A stretch of DNA of 64,000 bases from Candidatus Gaiellasilicea maunaloa (GCA_024330215.1 JANDLU010000004.1:1-64000), one strand, 5' to 3'; positions 1 to 8,524 are shown, counted from the first letter of the stretch. Notes: generated by a model not told the origin, from the sequence alone. A program made the numbers and translations.

Positions 1-50
1 CGACCTTCTGCATGGCAAGCAGACGCTCTAGCCAACTGAGCTACATCCGC
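1..50 (-). tRNA. tRNA-Gly(GCC), 3' part cut by window edge
   Basis: Read on the minus strand the sequence begins GCGGATGTAGCTCAGTTGG, a standard acceptor stem and D-arm. It continues into an anticodon stem-loop with loop TTGCCAT, so the anticodon is GCC (glycine). The T-arm and 3' acceptor strand lie outside the window. Confidence 0.9.
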
Positions 51-114
51 ACGGACGCGCAGTATAGCGGCGGGTCTCGGGTTTGACTCAGGCAGGGTCG
101 GGTATCCGAGCGCC

Positions 115-498
115 GTGGCGAACCTCCGCGTCCAGCCCCGCGAGACGCCCGGCGAGCGCGCGGATGCCGCCGTCGAGGTGGAGATTGCCGAGGAGCTCGC
201 GCTCTTCGCCGACCAGCTCGAGGAGTGGGCCGCGGGCAAGGAGCACTGGGAGGTCATCTTCCGCCAGGGCCACGACTTCGGGCGCTCGGGCAACGTCGAG
301 GCGCGGCTGCTCTTCGTCGGTGGCGACCACACCTGCTCGCTCACCTTCCGGCTCGATCAGCTCGAGTCGATCCAGGAGTTCGAGCAGGGGCTCTGGCTGA
401 CGCTCGACGAGCAGGACGGGATCGCGAAGGCCGCACATCTGAGCCCACTCGGGCTCGATGTCGAGCTGCATCACATCTCCGGCACGACCCAGCTCTAG
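115..498 (+). CDS. conserved hypothetical protein (127 aa)
   Basis: A 127-residue acidic soluble protein starting at GTG. It has no signal peptide or membrane segment. Short hydrophobic strands alternate with charged helices (for example EARLLFVGGDH near residue 63), suggesting a small alpha/beta domain. I do not recognise the family. The opposite-strand ORF over the same bases is Arg/Glu-biased and looks like a shadow. It is convergent with the RNase H-like gene, 3 bp from its stop codon. A standalone gene is likely; function unknown. Confidence 0.6.
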   Translation: MANLRVQPRETPGERADAAVEVEIAEELALFADQLEEWAAGKEHWEVIFRQGHDFGRSGNVEARLLFVGGDHTCSLTFRLDQLESIQEFEQGLWLTLDEQDGIAKAAHLSPLGLDVELHHISGTTQL

Positions 499-501
499 GG
501 C

Positions 502-903
502 CTAGGCGAGACCGTCCAGCGCCTCGTTGACGAGCCGGTCGGCGAGCGTGTTCTGCTCGCGTCTCACCGCGGTGTAGCGAACAGTCCCAGCCGCCCCCGC
601 GATCCGCTTGGCACGGAGCGAAAGCTGGCGAAGGGCCTCATTCTTGACCTTGTACTCGCCGCGCATCTGCTTGACCATCAGCTCCGAGTCGGAGACGACC
701 TCGAGCTCGCCGAGGCCGAGCTCGACCGCCCGCTCGAGCCCCGCGATCAGGGCGCTGTACTCGGCCACGTTGTTCGTCGCGATCCCGATCGACTCCCCGT
801 GCGCCGCCAACACGGTCCCGTCGTCGGCCTCGAGGACGTACCCGTACGCGGCAGGGCCGGGATTCCCGCGAGCGCCGCCGTCGGTGAAGAGGCGCGCTCT
901 CAC
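502..903 (-). CDS. RNase HI-like protein
   Basis: A 133-residue RNase H fold protein of the short bacterial RnhA/YpdQ type, expected to cleave the RNA strand of RNA-DNA hybrids. The N-terminal strand reads LFTDGGARGNPGPAAYG, with catalytic Asp8. Glu48 in NNVAEYSAL, Asp72 in VVSDSELM and Asp122 in NTLADRLVNEA complete the four-carboxylate active site. It lacks the basic handle insertion of E. coli RnhA, as do other short family members. The start is ATG, directly downstream of the cupin gene on the same strand, so it may end that operon. Confidence 0.88.
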   Translation of the reverse strand: MRARLFTDGGARGNPGPAAYGYVLEADDGTVLAAHGESIGIATNNVAEYSALIAGLERAVELGLGELEVVSDSELMVKQMRGEYKVKNEALRQLSLRAKRIAGAAGTVRYTAVRREQNTLADRLVNEALDGLA

Positions 904-908
904 TGAGC

Positions 909-1268
909 TCAGATTTCCTCTTCGGGCGCGGCTCCACGTTCAGTCGAGTCGCCCGTATTCGGCGTCCCGGTCTGCTCGATCAGCAGGACGTGCGCCTCAG
1001 GATCTGCTCGCGGACAGTGCTCGACACCGCGGGGTACGACGAAGAGGTCACCGGCGTCGAGCTCGATGTCCCGATCGCGCAGCTGGATCGTCAGGTGCCC
1101 CGATACGACGAGAAAGAAGTCGTCCGTCTCAGCGTGCGAGTGCCAGACGAACTCGCCACGCGTCTTCGCGACCTGGATCTTGTTCTCGTTGTAGTAGCCG
1201 ACGATCCTTGGCCGAAATGCCTCGTCGAACGAGGCGAGCTTCTCCGTCAGGTTGACCTTCTCGATCAT
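909..1268 (-). CDS. small cupin-domain protein
   Basis: A 119-residue single-domain cupin. Motif 1 is visible as GEFVWHSHAETDDFFLVVSG (His43, His45, Glu47) and motif 2 as LFVVPRGVEHCPRA (His84), the usual ligands for a metal such as Fe, Mn or Zn. The ATG overlaps the TGA of the upstream aldehyde dehydrogenase (ATGA), so translation of the two is probably coupled. The substrate cannot be read from sequence; small cupins of this kind are often described as mannose-6-phosphate isomerase-like without proof. A longer ORF in the same frame runs antisense through the dehydrogenase and is a shadow. Confidence 0.85.
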   Translation of the reverse strand: MIEKVNLTEKLASFDEAFRPRIVGYYNENKIQVAKTRGEFVWHSHAETDDFFLVVSGHLTIQLRDRDIELDAGDLFVVPRGVEHCPRADPEAHVLLIEQTGTPNTGDSTERGAAPEEEI

Positions 1269-2764
1269 TCGACGTTGTCGATCTGCGCGCGCTGGAGCCG
1301 GCCCGAGTAGTCGACGTAGATCGACTTCCACTCCGTGAAGACGTCGAGCGCCGCCTGGCCGGCCTCGCGGTGGCCGTTGCCCGTGTCCTTCGTGCCGCCG
1401 AAGGGCAGGTGCACCTCGGCGCCCGTCGTCCCGGCGTTGATGTACGTGATCCCCGAGGCGAGGTCGCGCATCGCGCGGAAGGCCTTGTTCACGTCGCGCG
1501 TGAAGATCGCGGTCGAGAGCCCGTACCGGATCCCGTTCGTGACACGAACGGCCTCGCCGAAGTCCTTGACCCGGATCAGCGCGGTCGTCGGCCCGAAGAT
1601 CTCCTCCTGTGCGATGCGCATCTGCGGCTCGACCTCCGAGAAGATCGTCGGCCGGTAGAAGAAGCCCTTGCCGAGGTCGCCGTCGGAGGCGATCTCGCCG
1701 CCGGTCAGGAGCTTTGCGCCCTCGTCCGAGCCGATCTCGGTGTAGGAGTGGATCTTGTCGAGCGCCTCGCGGTTGATCACCGGGCCGAGATCGGTCTCCG
1801 GATCCCAGCCCGGGCCAATTCGCATCTTCTCGGCGCGCGCGACGAGCCGTTTCTGGAGCTCGTCGTGGATCGCCTCGTGCGCGATCACGCGGCTCGCAGC
1901 GGTGCAGCGCTGGCCGGAGGTGCCGAACGCCGACCAGACGATTCCCTCGACGGCCAGGTCGAGGTCGGCGTCGTCCATCACGACGATCCCATTCTTGCCG
2001 CCGAGCTCGAGGTGGACGTGCTTCAAGTTGTCGGCAGCGTTCTTCGTCACCAGGACGCCCGTCTCGCGGGAGCCTGTAAACGTGATGATCGGGACATCCG
2101 GGTGGCGGACGAGGCGAGCGCCGGCTTCCTCGCCGTAGCCGTGGACGAGGTTGACGACGCCATCCGGCAGGCCCGACTCGGAGAGCAGCTCGATGAAGCG
2201 CTCCGCGAGGAGCGGCGTGTCCTCCGCGGGCTTGAAAACGACCGTGTTCCCGCAGACGAGCGCGGGCGCGAGCTTCCAGGCAGGGATTGCGATCGGGAAG
2301 TTCCAAGGCGTGATCGCGCCGACGACTCCGACGGGCATCCGCACGGACATCTGGAACTTGTCGCGCAGCTCGGATGGCGTGGTGTGGCCGAACATGCGCC
2401 GGCCCTCGCCGGCCATGTAGACCGACATGTCGATCGCCTCCTGGACGTCGCCGCCGGCCTCCGCGAGCACCTTCCCCATCTCCCGGCTCATCAGCTCGGT
2501 CAACTCCTGCTTCTCGTCCTCGAGCAAGCGCGCGAAGCGGAGCATGATCTGACCGCGCTCGGGGGCCGGCACGAGCCGCCATTCCTCGAATGCGTGCTTC
2601 GCCGCCGCGACGGCGCGGTCGACGTCCTCGGCGCCGGAGCGAGGGAAGCTACCGAGAACCTCGCCGGTCGCGGGAACGCGCGACTCGAACGTCTCGCCCG
2701 AGCTCGCGCCGACCCATTCACCGCCGATGTAGTTCTTGAACTCCTTCGCGCCCGTGACCGCCAC
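1265..2764 (-). CDS. NAD(P)+-dependent aldehyde dehydrogenase
   Basis: A 499-residue ALDH-superfamily enzyme oxidising an aldehyde or semialdehyde to the acid. The family landmarks are present: TPWNFP (residues 152-157, cofactor site), FTGSRETG (229-236), LELGG with general base Glu253, and the catalytic Cys287 in GTSGQRCTA. The C-terminal LPFGGTKDTGNGHREAG and the end WKSIYVDYSGRLQRAQID resemble semialdehyde dehydrogenases (ketoglutarate- or aminoadipate-semialdehyde type). The exact substrate is uncertain. It is the fourth gene of a minus-strand run from 3855 to 909 and is followed by an overlapping cupin gene. Confidence 0.9.
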   Translation of the reverse strand: MAVTGAKEFKNYIGGEWVGASSGETFESRVPATGEVLGSFPRSGAEDVDRAVAAAKHAFEEWRLVPAPERGQIMLRFARLLEDEKQELTELMSREMGKVLAEAGGDVQEAIDMSVYMAGEGRRMFGHTTPSELRDKFQMSVRMPVGVVGAITPWNFPIAIPAWKLAPALVCGNTVVFKPAEDTPLLAERFIELLSESGLPDGVVNLVHGYGEEAGARLVRHPDVPIITFTGSRETGVLVTKNAADNLKHVHLELGGKNGIVVMDDADLDLAVEGIVWSAFGTSGQRCTAASRVIAHEAIHDELQKRLVARAEKMRIGPGWDPETDLGPVINREALDKIHSYTEIGSDEGAKLLTGGEIASDGDLGKGFFYRPTIFSEVEPQMRIAQEEIFGPTTALIRVKDFGEAVRVTNGIRYGLSTAIFTRDVNKAFRAMRDLASGITYINAGTTGAEVHLPFGGTKDTGNGHREAGQAALDVFTEWKSIYVDYSGRLQRAQIDNVE

Positions 2765-2773
2765 GCGTCGAGT

Positions 2774-2989
2774 CTACTCAGGCACCTCGGTGGTCGGAAA
2801 GGTTCCCGGAAGCCGGGCGCGGCGCCGGTCCCGGATCTCACGGTCGCCGCCGTAGCCGCGACCGTGCCGGCGATCGTCACCCTCGCGACGGTCGACGATC
2901 ACGGTCACGTTCGGGTTGTCGGTGTAGTACTCGACCAGCTTGTCGTACAGCTCGGCCTCGAGCTCCCTTGGGACGACGCAGTAGATCAT
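2774..2989 (-). CDS. small conserved protein with Arg-rich tail (71 aa)
   Basis: A 71-residue protein. The first 33 residues (MIYCVVPRELEAELYDKLVEYY and then NPNVTVIVDRRE) form a plausible beta-alpha-beta unit. The rest is a highly charged Arg/Asp/Gly-rich tail. It sits 9 bp upstream of the aldehyde dehydrogenase and 5 bp downstream of the next small gene, so it is probably co-transcribed. Function unknown. Confidence 0.6.
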   Translation of the reverse strand: MIYCVVPRELEAELYDKLVEYYTDNPNVTVIVDRREGDDRRHGRGYGGDREIRDRRRARLPGTFPTTEVPE

Positions 2990-2994
2990 CGGCT

Positions 2995-3243
2995 TCAGTT
3001 TGAGGGATCCGCGGGGTCGGCGTCGTCCCCTAACCGGGGCACGTCTCGAAGATGATGCTCGTCCCAGCTCGACCGGAACGACTCCCGACGCAGCGCGCCA
3101 CCGGCGTCAGGCGCCACGTAGACATTCGCACCGAAGGCGGTCAGGCCGAAATAGTGTTGCAGCGGATGCCAGACGGGGTCGCCGGCCTCGTCGGGAGCGA
3201 TCGCGACGACGTCGGCGAGCGCCTTGGCGTACCAGCCCGACAC
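2995..3243 (-). CDS. small hypothetical protein, possibly an incomplete cupin
   Basis: An 82-residue ORF starting at GTG, 3 bp after the stop of the upstream zinc-ribbon gene. The stretch HYFGLTAFGANVYVAPDAGG resembles the first strands of actinobacterial cupin proteins, where an 'LGI.AFGvNAYTA..AG' pattern precedes the metal-binding motif. The ORF ends before a barrel could be completed and no His-rich cupin motif follows. It may be a truncated cupin or an independent small protein. Confidence 0.5.
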   Translation of the reverse strand: MSGWYAKALADVVAIAPDEAGDPVWHPLQHYFGLTAFGANVYVAPDAGGALRRESFRSSWDEHHLRDVPRLGDDADPADPSN

Positions 3244-3246
3244 GGC

Positions 3247-3855
3247 TCAGACCCGCGCGATGTCGGGCATCAGCCGCCCGTCGTCTGCGAGGCTCGCGTT
3301 CCAGCCCTGGAAGCTGCTCTCGAGCTCGCCGAGATCGTGGCCGCGCTCGGCGAGCCGGACCGGCTGGGCGGAGTCGGGGCTGACGCGGTACTGGTACCAG
3401 GAGATCTCCCAGGCAACCGAGACGATCATCTCGCCGCTGACGCCCGAGAGCGGCACGATCGAGGCCTTCGGCGCCCCGAGGCTCTTGGCGATCCCGGCGA
3501 CGGTCCGCCGGTACGGGCTCGCGTTGAAGAGATCGGCGGCCTCGACGAGGTCGAGCTCCAGATCCGATAGTCGGCGCAGGATCGGCTCGGCCGCGACCGG
3601 CGCCTCCGCGCTGCGCTGAGTCCCGAAGAGGCCCGCCCAGGGGAGCTTCCGCCGCCGCAGGTCCCTCGGCACGGTCGGCGTCGTTGGGCTCCCCTCCCGC
3701 ACCCAGCCGTGCTCGAGGGCGATGTCCTGGCAGAGCGGACAGACGTCGACGTAGTCGCCGCCGCCGGGCGAGAAGCGAACGGTGTGCTCCCCCATGAGCA
3801 GCGTGCGCTCGCAGATCGCGCACGTCCGCGTCGCTGCTGATCGCGTGACGCGCAT
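3247..3855 (-). CDS. conserved protein with N-terminal four-Cys zinc ribbon
   Basis: A 202-residue protein. The N-terminus carries CAICERTLL and later VCPLCQDIA, two CxxC pairs about 27 residues apart, which should bind one structural zinc. The C-terminal half has a helical stretch (DLELDLVEAADLFNASPYRRTVAGIAKSL) and then a strand-rich end. I do not know a characterised homologue. It begins a tightly packed minus-strand run that reaches the aldehyde dehydrogenase, and is 45 bp from the end of the EF-G-like gene upstream. Confidence 0.7.
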   Translation of the reverse strand: MRVTRSAATRTCAICERTLLMGEHTVRFSPGGGDYVDVCPLCQDIALEHGWVREGSPTTPTVPRDLRRRKLPWAGLFGTQRSAEAPVAAEPILRRLSDLELDLVEAADLFNASPYRRTVAGIAKSLGAPKASIVPLSGVSGEMIVSVAWEISWYQYRVSPDSAQPVRLAERGHDLGELESSFQGWNASLADDGRLMPDIARV

Positions 3856-3900
3856 GCCGCCGACCGTAGCAAACAGCCGGAGTTATCCACAGGGGCGCGA

Positions 3901-5955
3901 CTAATGAGCCCCGGCGGTCTCGCGCTCCCGCTTCGTGACCTCGATCACCTTCTGGGCGACGTGCGCGGGCACCTCCTCGTAGCGCAGGAAGTGCATCGAG
4001 TAGTCGCCGCGGCCGCCCGTCAGGGAGGTGAGCGACTGCGCGTAGGTGAGCACCTCGGACATCGGCACCTCGGCGTTGATCGTCGTCATCCCCGCGGCCG
4101 GCTCCATCCCGTGTAGGCGCCCACGCCTCGAGTTGAGGTCGCCGTTGACGGCGCCCACGGCTTCGTCGGGGACGGTCACCTCGAGCTCCATGATCGGCTC
4201 GAGCAGCACGGGCTCGGCCTTCGAGTACGCCTCCTTGAACGCCATCGAGCCGGCGATCTTGAACGCCATCTCGGAGGAGTCGACGGTGTGGTAGGAGCCG
4301 TCCACGAGAAGCACGCGGATCCCTTGCACCGGGGCGCCGGCGAGCTCGCCGTGGTGCATCGCCTCCTGGATTCCCTTGTCGACCGCCGGCCGGAAGCTCT
4401 GCGGGATCACGCCACCGACGATCTTGTCCACGAACTCGTAGCCGACGTTGCCCTCGATCGGCTCGAGCACGATCGTGCAGTCGCCGAACTGGCCGCGACC
4501 GCCGGTCTGCTTCTTGTAGCGAGCGTGGGAGCGCGACTCCTTGCGGATCGTCTCGAGATACGGGACGCGCGGCTGATGCAGCTCGACGTCGACCCCGAAG
4601 CGGCGCTTGGCGCGCTCGAGCGCGACCTCGACGTGCATCTGGCTCATCCCGGAGAGGATCTCCTCCCCGGTCTGCTGGTCGCGGCGCAGGCGGAGGGTCG
4701 GATCCTCCTCGGCGAGCCGGCGGATCGCGCCCGCGACCTTCTCCTCCTCGCCCTTGATCCGCGGCGTCACGGCGAAGCTCATCACCGGCTCGGGGAAGCC
4801 GATCTCGGGCACGTCGGTGGCGACCTCGCGGTCGAGCAGCAGGTCGCCCGTCTGCACCTCCTTCAACTTCGCGACCGCGCCGATGTCTCCGGGCCCGAAC
4901 TCCTCGGCCGCGATGTGCTCCTTGCCCTGCTGGAAGAGGAGGGAGCCCATCCGCTCCTTTGCGTGCGTGCGGGCGTCGACGAGCGTCTGGTCGGGCCGCA
5001 CGAAGCCCTGGAGAACGCGGAAGAGATTGATCCGGCCCGCGAAGGGATCGGCGATCGTCTTGAAGACGAAGGCCGCGGTCTCCGCCCCCTCGATGTGGGT
5101 GATCGATCCCATCTTTGCCGGCGACGGGATCCCCTCGACGATCAGGTCGAGCAAGGCATGCGTGCCGAGGTTCTTCGTCGCGATCCCGCACCCGACAGGG
5201 AAGACGAGTCCGCGCGTGACGGCGTCCTTGAGCGCGTGCGCGACCTCCTCGAGGTCGAGCTCCTGTCCGTCGAGGTAGCGCTCCATCAGAGCCTCGTCGG
5301 TCTGCACTACCTCGTCGAGCAGCTTCTCCCGGTATTCCTGGACGAGGTCGGCGATCTCCGCCGGGATCGGACCCGGCTCGGGCTCCTTGCCGCCCTCCGG
5401 GCTCGAATACGCGCACATGTGGAGGACGTCCACGATCCCGGTCAGCTCGTGCTCGCTCCCGATCGGGAGCTGGACGGCGACGCAGCGCTCCGAGAGCTGG
5501 CTCTGGAGCTGGGCGAGCGAGCGGAAGAAGTCGGCGCGCTCGCGGTCGAGCATGTTGATGAAGAGCACGCGTGAGAGCCCGAGCTCCTCCGCACGCTTCC
5601 AGACGCGTGTGGTCCCGACCTCGACGCCCATGACGCCGCTGAGGACGAAAACCGCGCCCTCGACCACCCGCAACGAGCAGCGTGCCTCGCCCTGGAAGCT
5701 CGGATCGCCGGGCACGTCGATCAGATTCAGCTTGCGCCCATGCCAGTCGAGATGGGTGAGAGCGAGCGAGATCGACATCCTCCGCTTCTGCTCGTCGTCG
5801 TCCCAGTCGCCGACCGTCGAGCCGGCGTCGACCGTGCCGAGGCGGTTCAGCTCGCCCGCCTGGAAGAGGAGCGCCTCGACCAGGGACGTCTTGCCGGTTC
5901 CTCGATGGCCGACGACGGCGACGTTGCGGAGCTTTCCGGGCTCGAGAGCGGGCAT
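3901..5955 (-). CDS. fusA2: EF-G-like translational GTPase, FusA2 group
   Basis: A 684-residue protein with the full EF-G layout: G domain, domain II and domains III-V (for example KKQTGGRGQFGDCTIVLEP in domain IV). The GTPase motifs differ from canonical EF-G. The P-loop is GHRGTGKTS (residues 16-24) instead of GHIDAGKTT. The G3 motif is DVPGD (80-84), so the catalytic His is replaced by Asp. The G4 motif is NMLD (134-137) instead of NKMD, and the switch region reads RRMSISLA where EF-G has a conserved RGITI. It is slightly shorter than typical EF-G. Such paralogues occur in many actinobacteria; their role in translocation or recycling is unsettled. It is a single gene, downstream of the WhiG-like sigma gene. 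Confidence 0.9.
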   Translation of the reverse strand: MPALEPGKLRNVAVVGHRGTGKTSLVEALLFQAGELNRLGTVDAGSTVGDWDDDEQKRRMSISLALTHLDWHGRKLNLIDVPGDPSFQGEARCSLRVVEGAVFVLSGVMGVEVGTTRVWKRAEELGLSRVLFINMLDRERADFFRSLAQLQSQLSERCVAVQLPIGSEHELTGIVDVLHMCAYSSPEGGKEPEPGPIPAEIADLVQEYREKLLDEVVQTDEALMERYLDGQELDLEEVAHALKDAVTRGLVFPVGCGIATKNLGTHALLDLIVEGIPSPAKMGSITHIEGAETAAFVFKTIADPFAGRINLFRVLQGFVRPDQTLVDARTHAKERMGSLLFQQGKEHIAAEEFGPGDIGAVAKLKEVQTGDLLLDREVATDVPEIGFPEPVMSFAVTPRIKGEEEKVAGAIRRLAEEDPTLRLRRDQQTGEEILSGMSQMHVEVALERAKRRFGVDVELHQPRVPYLETIRKESRSHARYKKQTGGRGQFGDCTIVLEPIEGNVGYEFVDKIVGGVIPQSFRPAVDKGIQEAMHHGELAGAPVQGIRVLLVDGSYHTVDSSEMAFKIAGSMAFKEAYSKAEPVLLEPIMELEVTVPDEAVGAVNGDLNSRRGRLHGMEPAAGMTTINAEVPMSEVLTYAQSLTSLTGGRGDYSMHFLRYEEVPAHVAQKVIEVTKRERETAGAH

Positions 5956-6023
5956 GCGGGCAGGTCCTCCTCGGCTGGCTGATCGGGCCGCTCATCCTAA
6001 CCAGTGGCCCGAGCAGAGCTCGG

Positions 6024-6905
6024 CTAGACGGTTGCGCGGGCGGCGCCGCCGAGGCGGGCCTTCAGGCGCAGGATCGCCTTCGTGTGCAGCTGCGAGACCC
6101 GCGACTCGGTGACGCCGAGCACCTCGCCGATCTCGCGCAGGGTCAGCTCCTCGTAGTAGTAGAGAGTGACCACGAGCTTCTCGCGCTCGGGGAGGCGTGC
6201 GATCGACTCGCCGAGCGCCTCGCGTAGCTCCGTCTGTGCGAGCGCCGTCTGGGGCTCGGGGCCGAGCGTGTCCTCGATCGTGTCGAGAAGCGCGATCTGG
6301 TCACCGCCGTCGGAGGCCGTCCAGAGCTCGTCGAGCGCGGCGATCGAGGAGCGGGAGATCTCCGTGAGACTGCTGTCGAGCTCGTCCTGCGTGAGCCCGA
6401 GCTTGCCGGCGATCTCTTCGTCTGTGGGGGCACGATGGAGCTTCTTCTCGAGCTCGGCGATCGCGCGCTCGATGTCGCGTGCCCGCGCCCGAACCGAGCG
6501 CGGCACCCAGTCGAGGGCGCGGAGCTCGTCGATGATCGCGCCCTTGATCCGCGTGATCGCGTACGTCTCGAACTTGATCTCCCGGTCCGGGTCGTAGCGC
6601 TCGATCGCCCCGATCAGACCGAGCAGGCCGTACGAGACGAGATCGCCCTCGTCCACGTGCGCCGGCAGGCCGCTCCCGAGCCGGCCGGCGACGAACTTGA
6701 CGAGCGGCGCGTAGGTGAGGATCAGTCGGTCGCGGACTGCTCGGTCGCGCGTGCGCCGGTACTCCTGCCAGAGCGCGCTCGTGTCCTCGGTCTTCGAGCT
6801 CACTTCAGGATGACGCTTCGTCGGCGGGGTGCGCTGGGTGGTGACGCAGGGAGCCTCGCTAGCGCGCTTATCGAGGCGACCGAGGACGCCGCGATCGCGC
6901 CGCAC
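6024..6905 (-). CDS. whiG: RNA polymerase sigma factor, FliA/WhiG family
   Basis: A sigma-70 group 3 factor. Region 2 includes YAPLVKFVAGRLGSGLP, GDLVSYGLLGLIGAIERYDP and the diagnostic IKGAIIDELRALDWVPRSVR of the FliA/WhiG family. Region 3 (ELEKKLHRAPTDEEIAGKLGL) and region 4 (LPEREKLVVTLYYYEELTLREIGEVLGVTESRVSQLH) follow. In actinobacteria this family directs developmental or motility genes; no flagellar genes lie nearby. Two starts are possible. GTG at 6905 has a GGGA upstream and gives 293 aa. GTG at 6803 gives 259 aa, closer to the usual length, and drops a low-complexity leader. The C-terminal domain is intact. Confidence 0.9.
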   Translation of the reverse strand: MRRDRGVLGRLDKRASEAPCVTTQRTPPTKRHPEVSSKTEDTSALWQEYRRTRDRAVRDRLILTYAPLVKFVAGRLGSGLPAHVDEGDLVSYGLLGLIGAIERYDPDREIKFETYAITRIKGAIIDELRALDWVPRSVRARARDIERAIAELEKKLHRAPTDEEIAGKLGLTQDELDSSLTEISRSSIAALDELWTASDGGDQIALLDTIEDTLGPEPQTALAQTELREALGESIARLPEREKLVVTLYYYEELTLREIGEVLGVTESRVSQLHTKAILRLKARLGGAARATV

Positions 6906-6991
6906 AGCGTGTCCCGACGGCTCGAGGCTTCATTCTGAAGCGAGCTCTTGGCGACCACGAAGAGAGAATACGCTGCGCCAGTGCGGTTTCC

Positions 6992-7195
6992 TCAGCGGCC
7001 GCGGTGTTTCGTTCCGCCTCGACGCAGCCCGCGCCACGACATCGAGGCGAGCCAGGCCGCGAGCGCCGCTGCCGCGAGCGCGATCACCGAGGCACCGGGC
7101 GTCTCGGCTGCGGCCCGCGCCGCCGAGATCGCGATCCCGAGAAAGCAGGCCGCCAGGAAGAGAAAGAGGAGCCCGAGCGCGTGCCGCTGCTGCAC
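6992..7195 (-). CDS. small membrane protein (67 aa)
   Basis: A short ORF with two hydrophobic segments: LGLLFLFLAACFLGIAISAA (residues 7-26) and SVIALAAAALAAWLA (36-50). It ends in an Arg/Gly-rich tail, consistent with a small two-helix inner-membrane protein. It lies just upstream of the divergently oriented tRNA-Trp. No family recognised. Confidence 0.5.
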   Translation of the reverse strand: MQQRHALGLLFLFLAACFLGIAISAARAAAETPGASVIALAAAALAAWLASMSWRGLRRGGTKHRGR

Positions 7196-7229
7196 GCTTG
7201 CCAGCCTACTCGCGGCCCGGAACGCCGAC

Positions 7230-7235
7230 TACAAT
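7230..7235 (+). promoter_or_regulatory. -10 element of tRNA-Trp
   Basis: TACAAT lies 12 bp before the tRNA 5' end, a good sigma-A -10 box. No convincing -35 is seen at 17 bp. Confidence 0.5.
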
Positions 7236-7247
7236 CCGATCCGACAG

Positions 7248-7320
<73 letters not shown>

Positions 7321-7334
7321 TCGGCACGATTGGA

Positions 7335-7363
7335 CGCAAACCCACCTCGTTAGCGGGGTTGCG
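7335..7363 (+). terminator. possible hairpin terminator after tRNA-Trp
   Basis: CGCAAACCC and GGGGTTGCG form a 9-bp stem with one mismatch around an 11-nt loop, 15 bp after the tRNA. There is no T tract, so this is tentative. Confidence 0.4.
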
Positions 7364-7479
7364 CCGCGGCGTCTGGAAAGGCGACGGGTCAGAGTGAATG
7401 AGGGGCGATCATCGGACGATGCGTATCGAGGCGACCCTGTTCCGTCAGAAGCGACGCACGGCCGATGCGCCTCACGTGC
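7364..7479. other. intergenic stretch with no clear feature
   Basis: Between the hairpin after tRNA-Trp and the first possible minus-strand ORF I see no convincing gene, repeat or promoter. Short ORFs crossing it are Arg/Ser-rich and look like GC-driven noise. Confidence 0.4.
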
Positions 7480-7656
7480 CTACGTGCCCGCGGGCACGAG
7501 ATCCCCGCTCCTCGAGTACGAGCCGTCCGGACGAGCCACCGCGCAGTCCCGCGTGTGCTCGGTCTGCCGGAGCCACGAAACGTCGACGCCCTTCCCCTCG
7601 GTCAGAAAGACGACCGCTAGTCGAGCGGGAGCATCGGACGCCGTCAGCCCTCGCAC
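7480..7656 (-). CDS. possible small protein overlapping the end of the thermonuclease gene
   Basis: A 58-residue ORF starting at a GTG that overlaps the thermonuclease stop codon region. The composition (AVVFLTEGKGVDVSWLRQTEH, then RDCAVARPDG) looks more protein-like than the neighbouring noise ORFs. It could be translationally coupled, or it could be part of a longer reading frame broken by the same indels as the gene upstream. No family recognised. Confidence 0.3.
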   Translation of the reverse strand: MRGLTASDAPARLAVVFLTEGKGVDVSWLRQTEHTRDCAVARPDGSYSRSGDLVPAGT

Positions 7657-8332
7657 CCGATGCCATCGTTGTCGCGGCCGTCGAACCCGTGGGGATCGCT
7701 GCCGACAACACGAATGTCTCTGAACGGGACATCGGCGCAATCGAGGTCGCCCACCTGGTCGTAGGGCGGGATGCATACATCTGGGTAAGACGAATCGCAG
7801 TTCGAGCGCGGCGGAGACGGCGACTTCACCGGTAGCTGCGCAGTTGCGGGGCCGCAGCGCCAGATGCTCCGGCTGAGCCGTCGTCCGGTCGCCTCTGCGG
7901 CCCGGTAGGCGGCGACGCGCTGAAACTCGCGTCCGTCGTAGACGTAGACCTTCGCGAAGCCGCCGGCGATCAACTGGTAGCCGAGGTCTTTGCCGTGCGG
8001 GAGCCATACGTAGGCGAGCAGCCGCCCGTAACGGTGCGTGTGTCCTGTGTCGGATCGCCGCGCAAGATGACTCGCTTCCCGTTGGCGAGGCGCTTCGCGG
8101 CGGCGGTGGCTGAATCCGCGTAACAGCCGCCGTGCTCGGGCGTGTCGATTCCGACGACCCGGACTCGCTCGGTTCTCAAGCCGATCTTCACATCGAGCGT
8201 GTCGCCGTCAACGACGTACGTAACCGTTCCGCTGTAGGTGAAGCTGCCTGACGTGGCCGCGGTCGCCGCGGCGACGACGACCATCGCGGCAGTGATCGCG
8301 GCGACGATAAACCGGAACCTCACGTACCCCAC
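7644..8332 (-). pseudogene. secreted thermonuclease (SNase-like) with excalibur tail, frameshifted
   Basis: The 5' frame encodes a signal peptide (FIVAAITAAMVVVAAATAA) and the SNase core VVDGDTLDV, RVRVVGIDTPEHGG and RVILRGDPTQDT. The reading frame is then lost and ends in 22 unrelated residues. The matching continuation (RYGRLLAYVWLPHGKDLGY, FAKVYVYDGREF, then an excalibur-like end with DLDCAD and DGIGCE) is in another frame. The break is at 8035-8045, where CGCACCG would read CGCGACCG with one extra G and restore DTRDRYGRLLAYV. All catalytic residues survive across the two frames. The ATG/GTG start could be the GTG at 8332 or an internal GTG. It is either a recent pseudogene or an assembly error. 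Confidence 0.8.
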
Positions 8333-8524
8333 ACTAGGTCGCCTTTGCCGAGCGTCAATGGGCCGCGTCGCTCATGTCACTGGGCCCGGCTCTGGCTTCC
8401 GCGACGGGACGGAAGCGGCGGGAGCGCGTGTCCCGGCTGCTCCGGCTGCGTCGCTTCGACTGCGATCTGTTCGGCCGCCGCAAGGCCGGAGAGCGTCGGC
8501 CGGAGCTCGGGCTACGATGGCCCG

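Noticed and set aside
909-2582. 557-aa minus-strand ORF joining the cupin to an upstream frame
   Set aside because: The upstream 438 residues are an Arg-rich shadow of the aldehyde dehydrogenase; the cupin starts at 1268.
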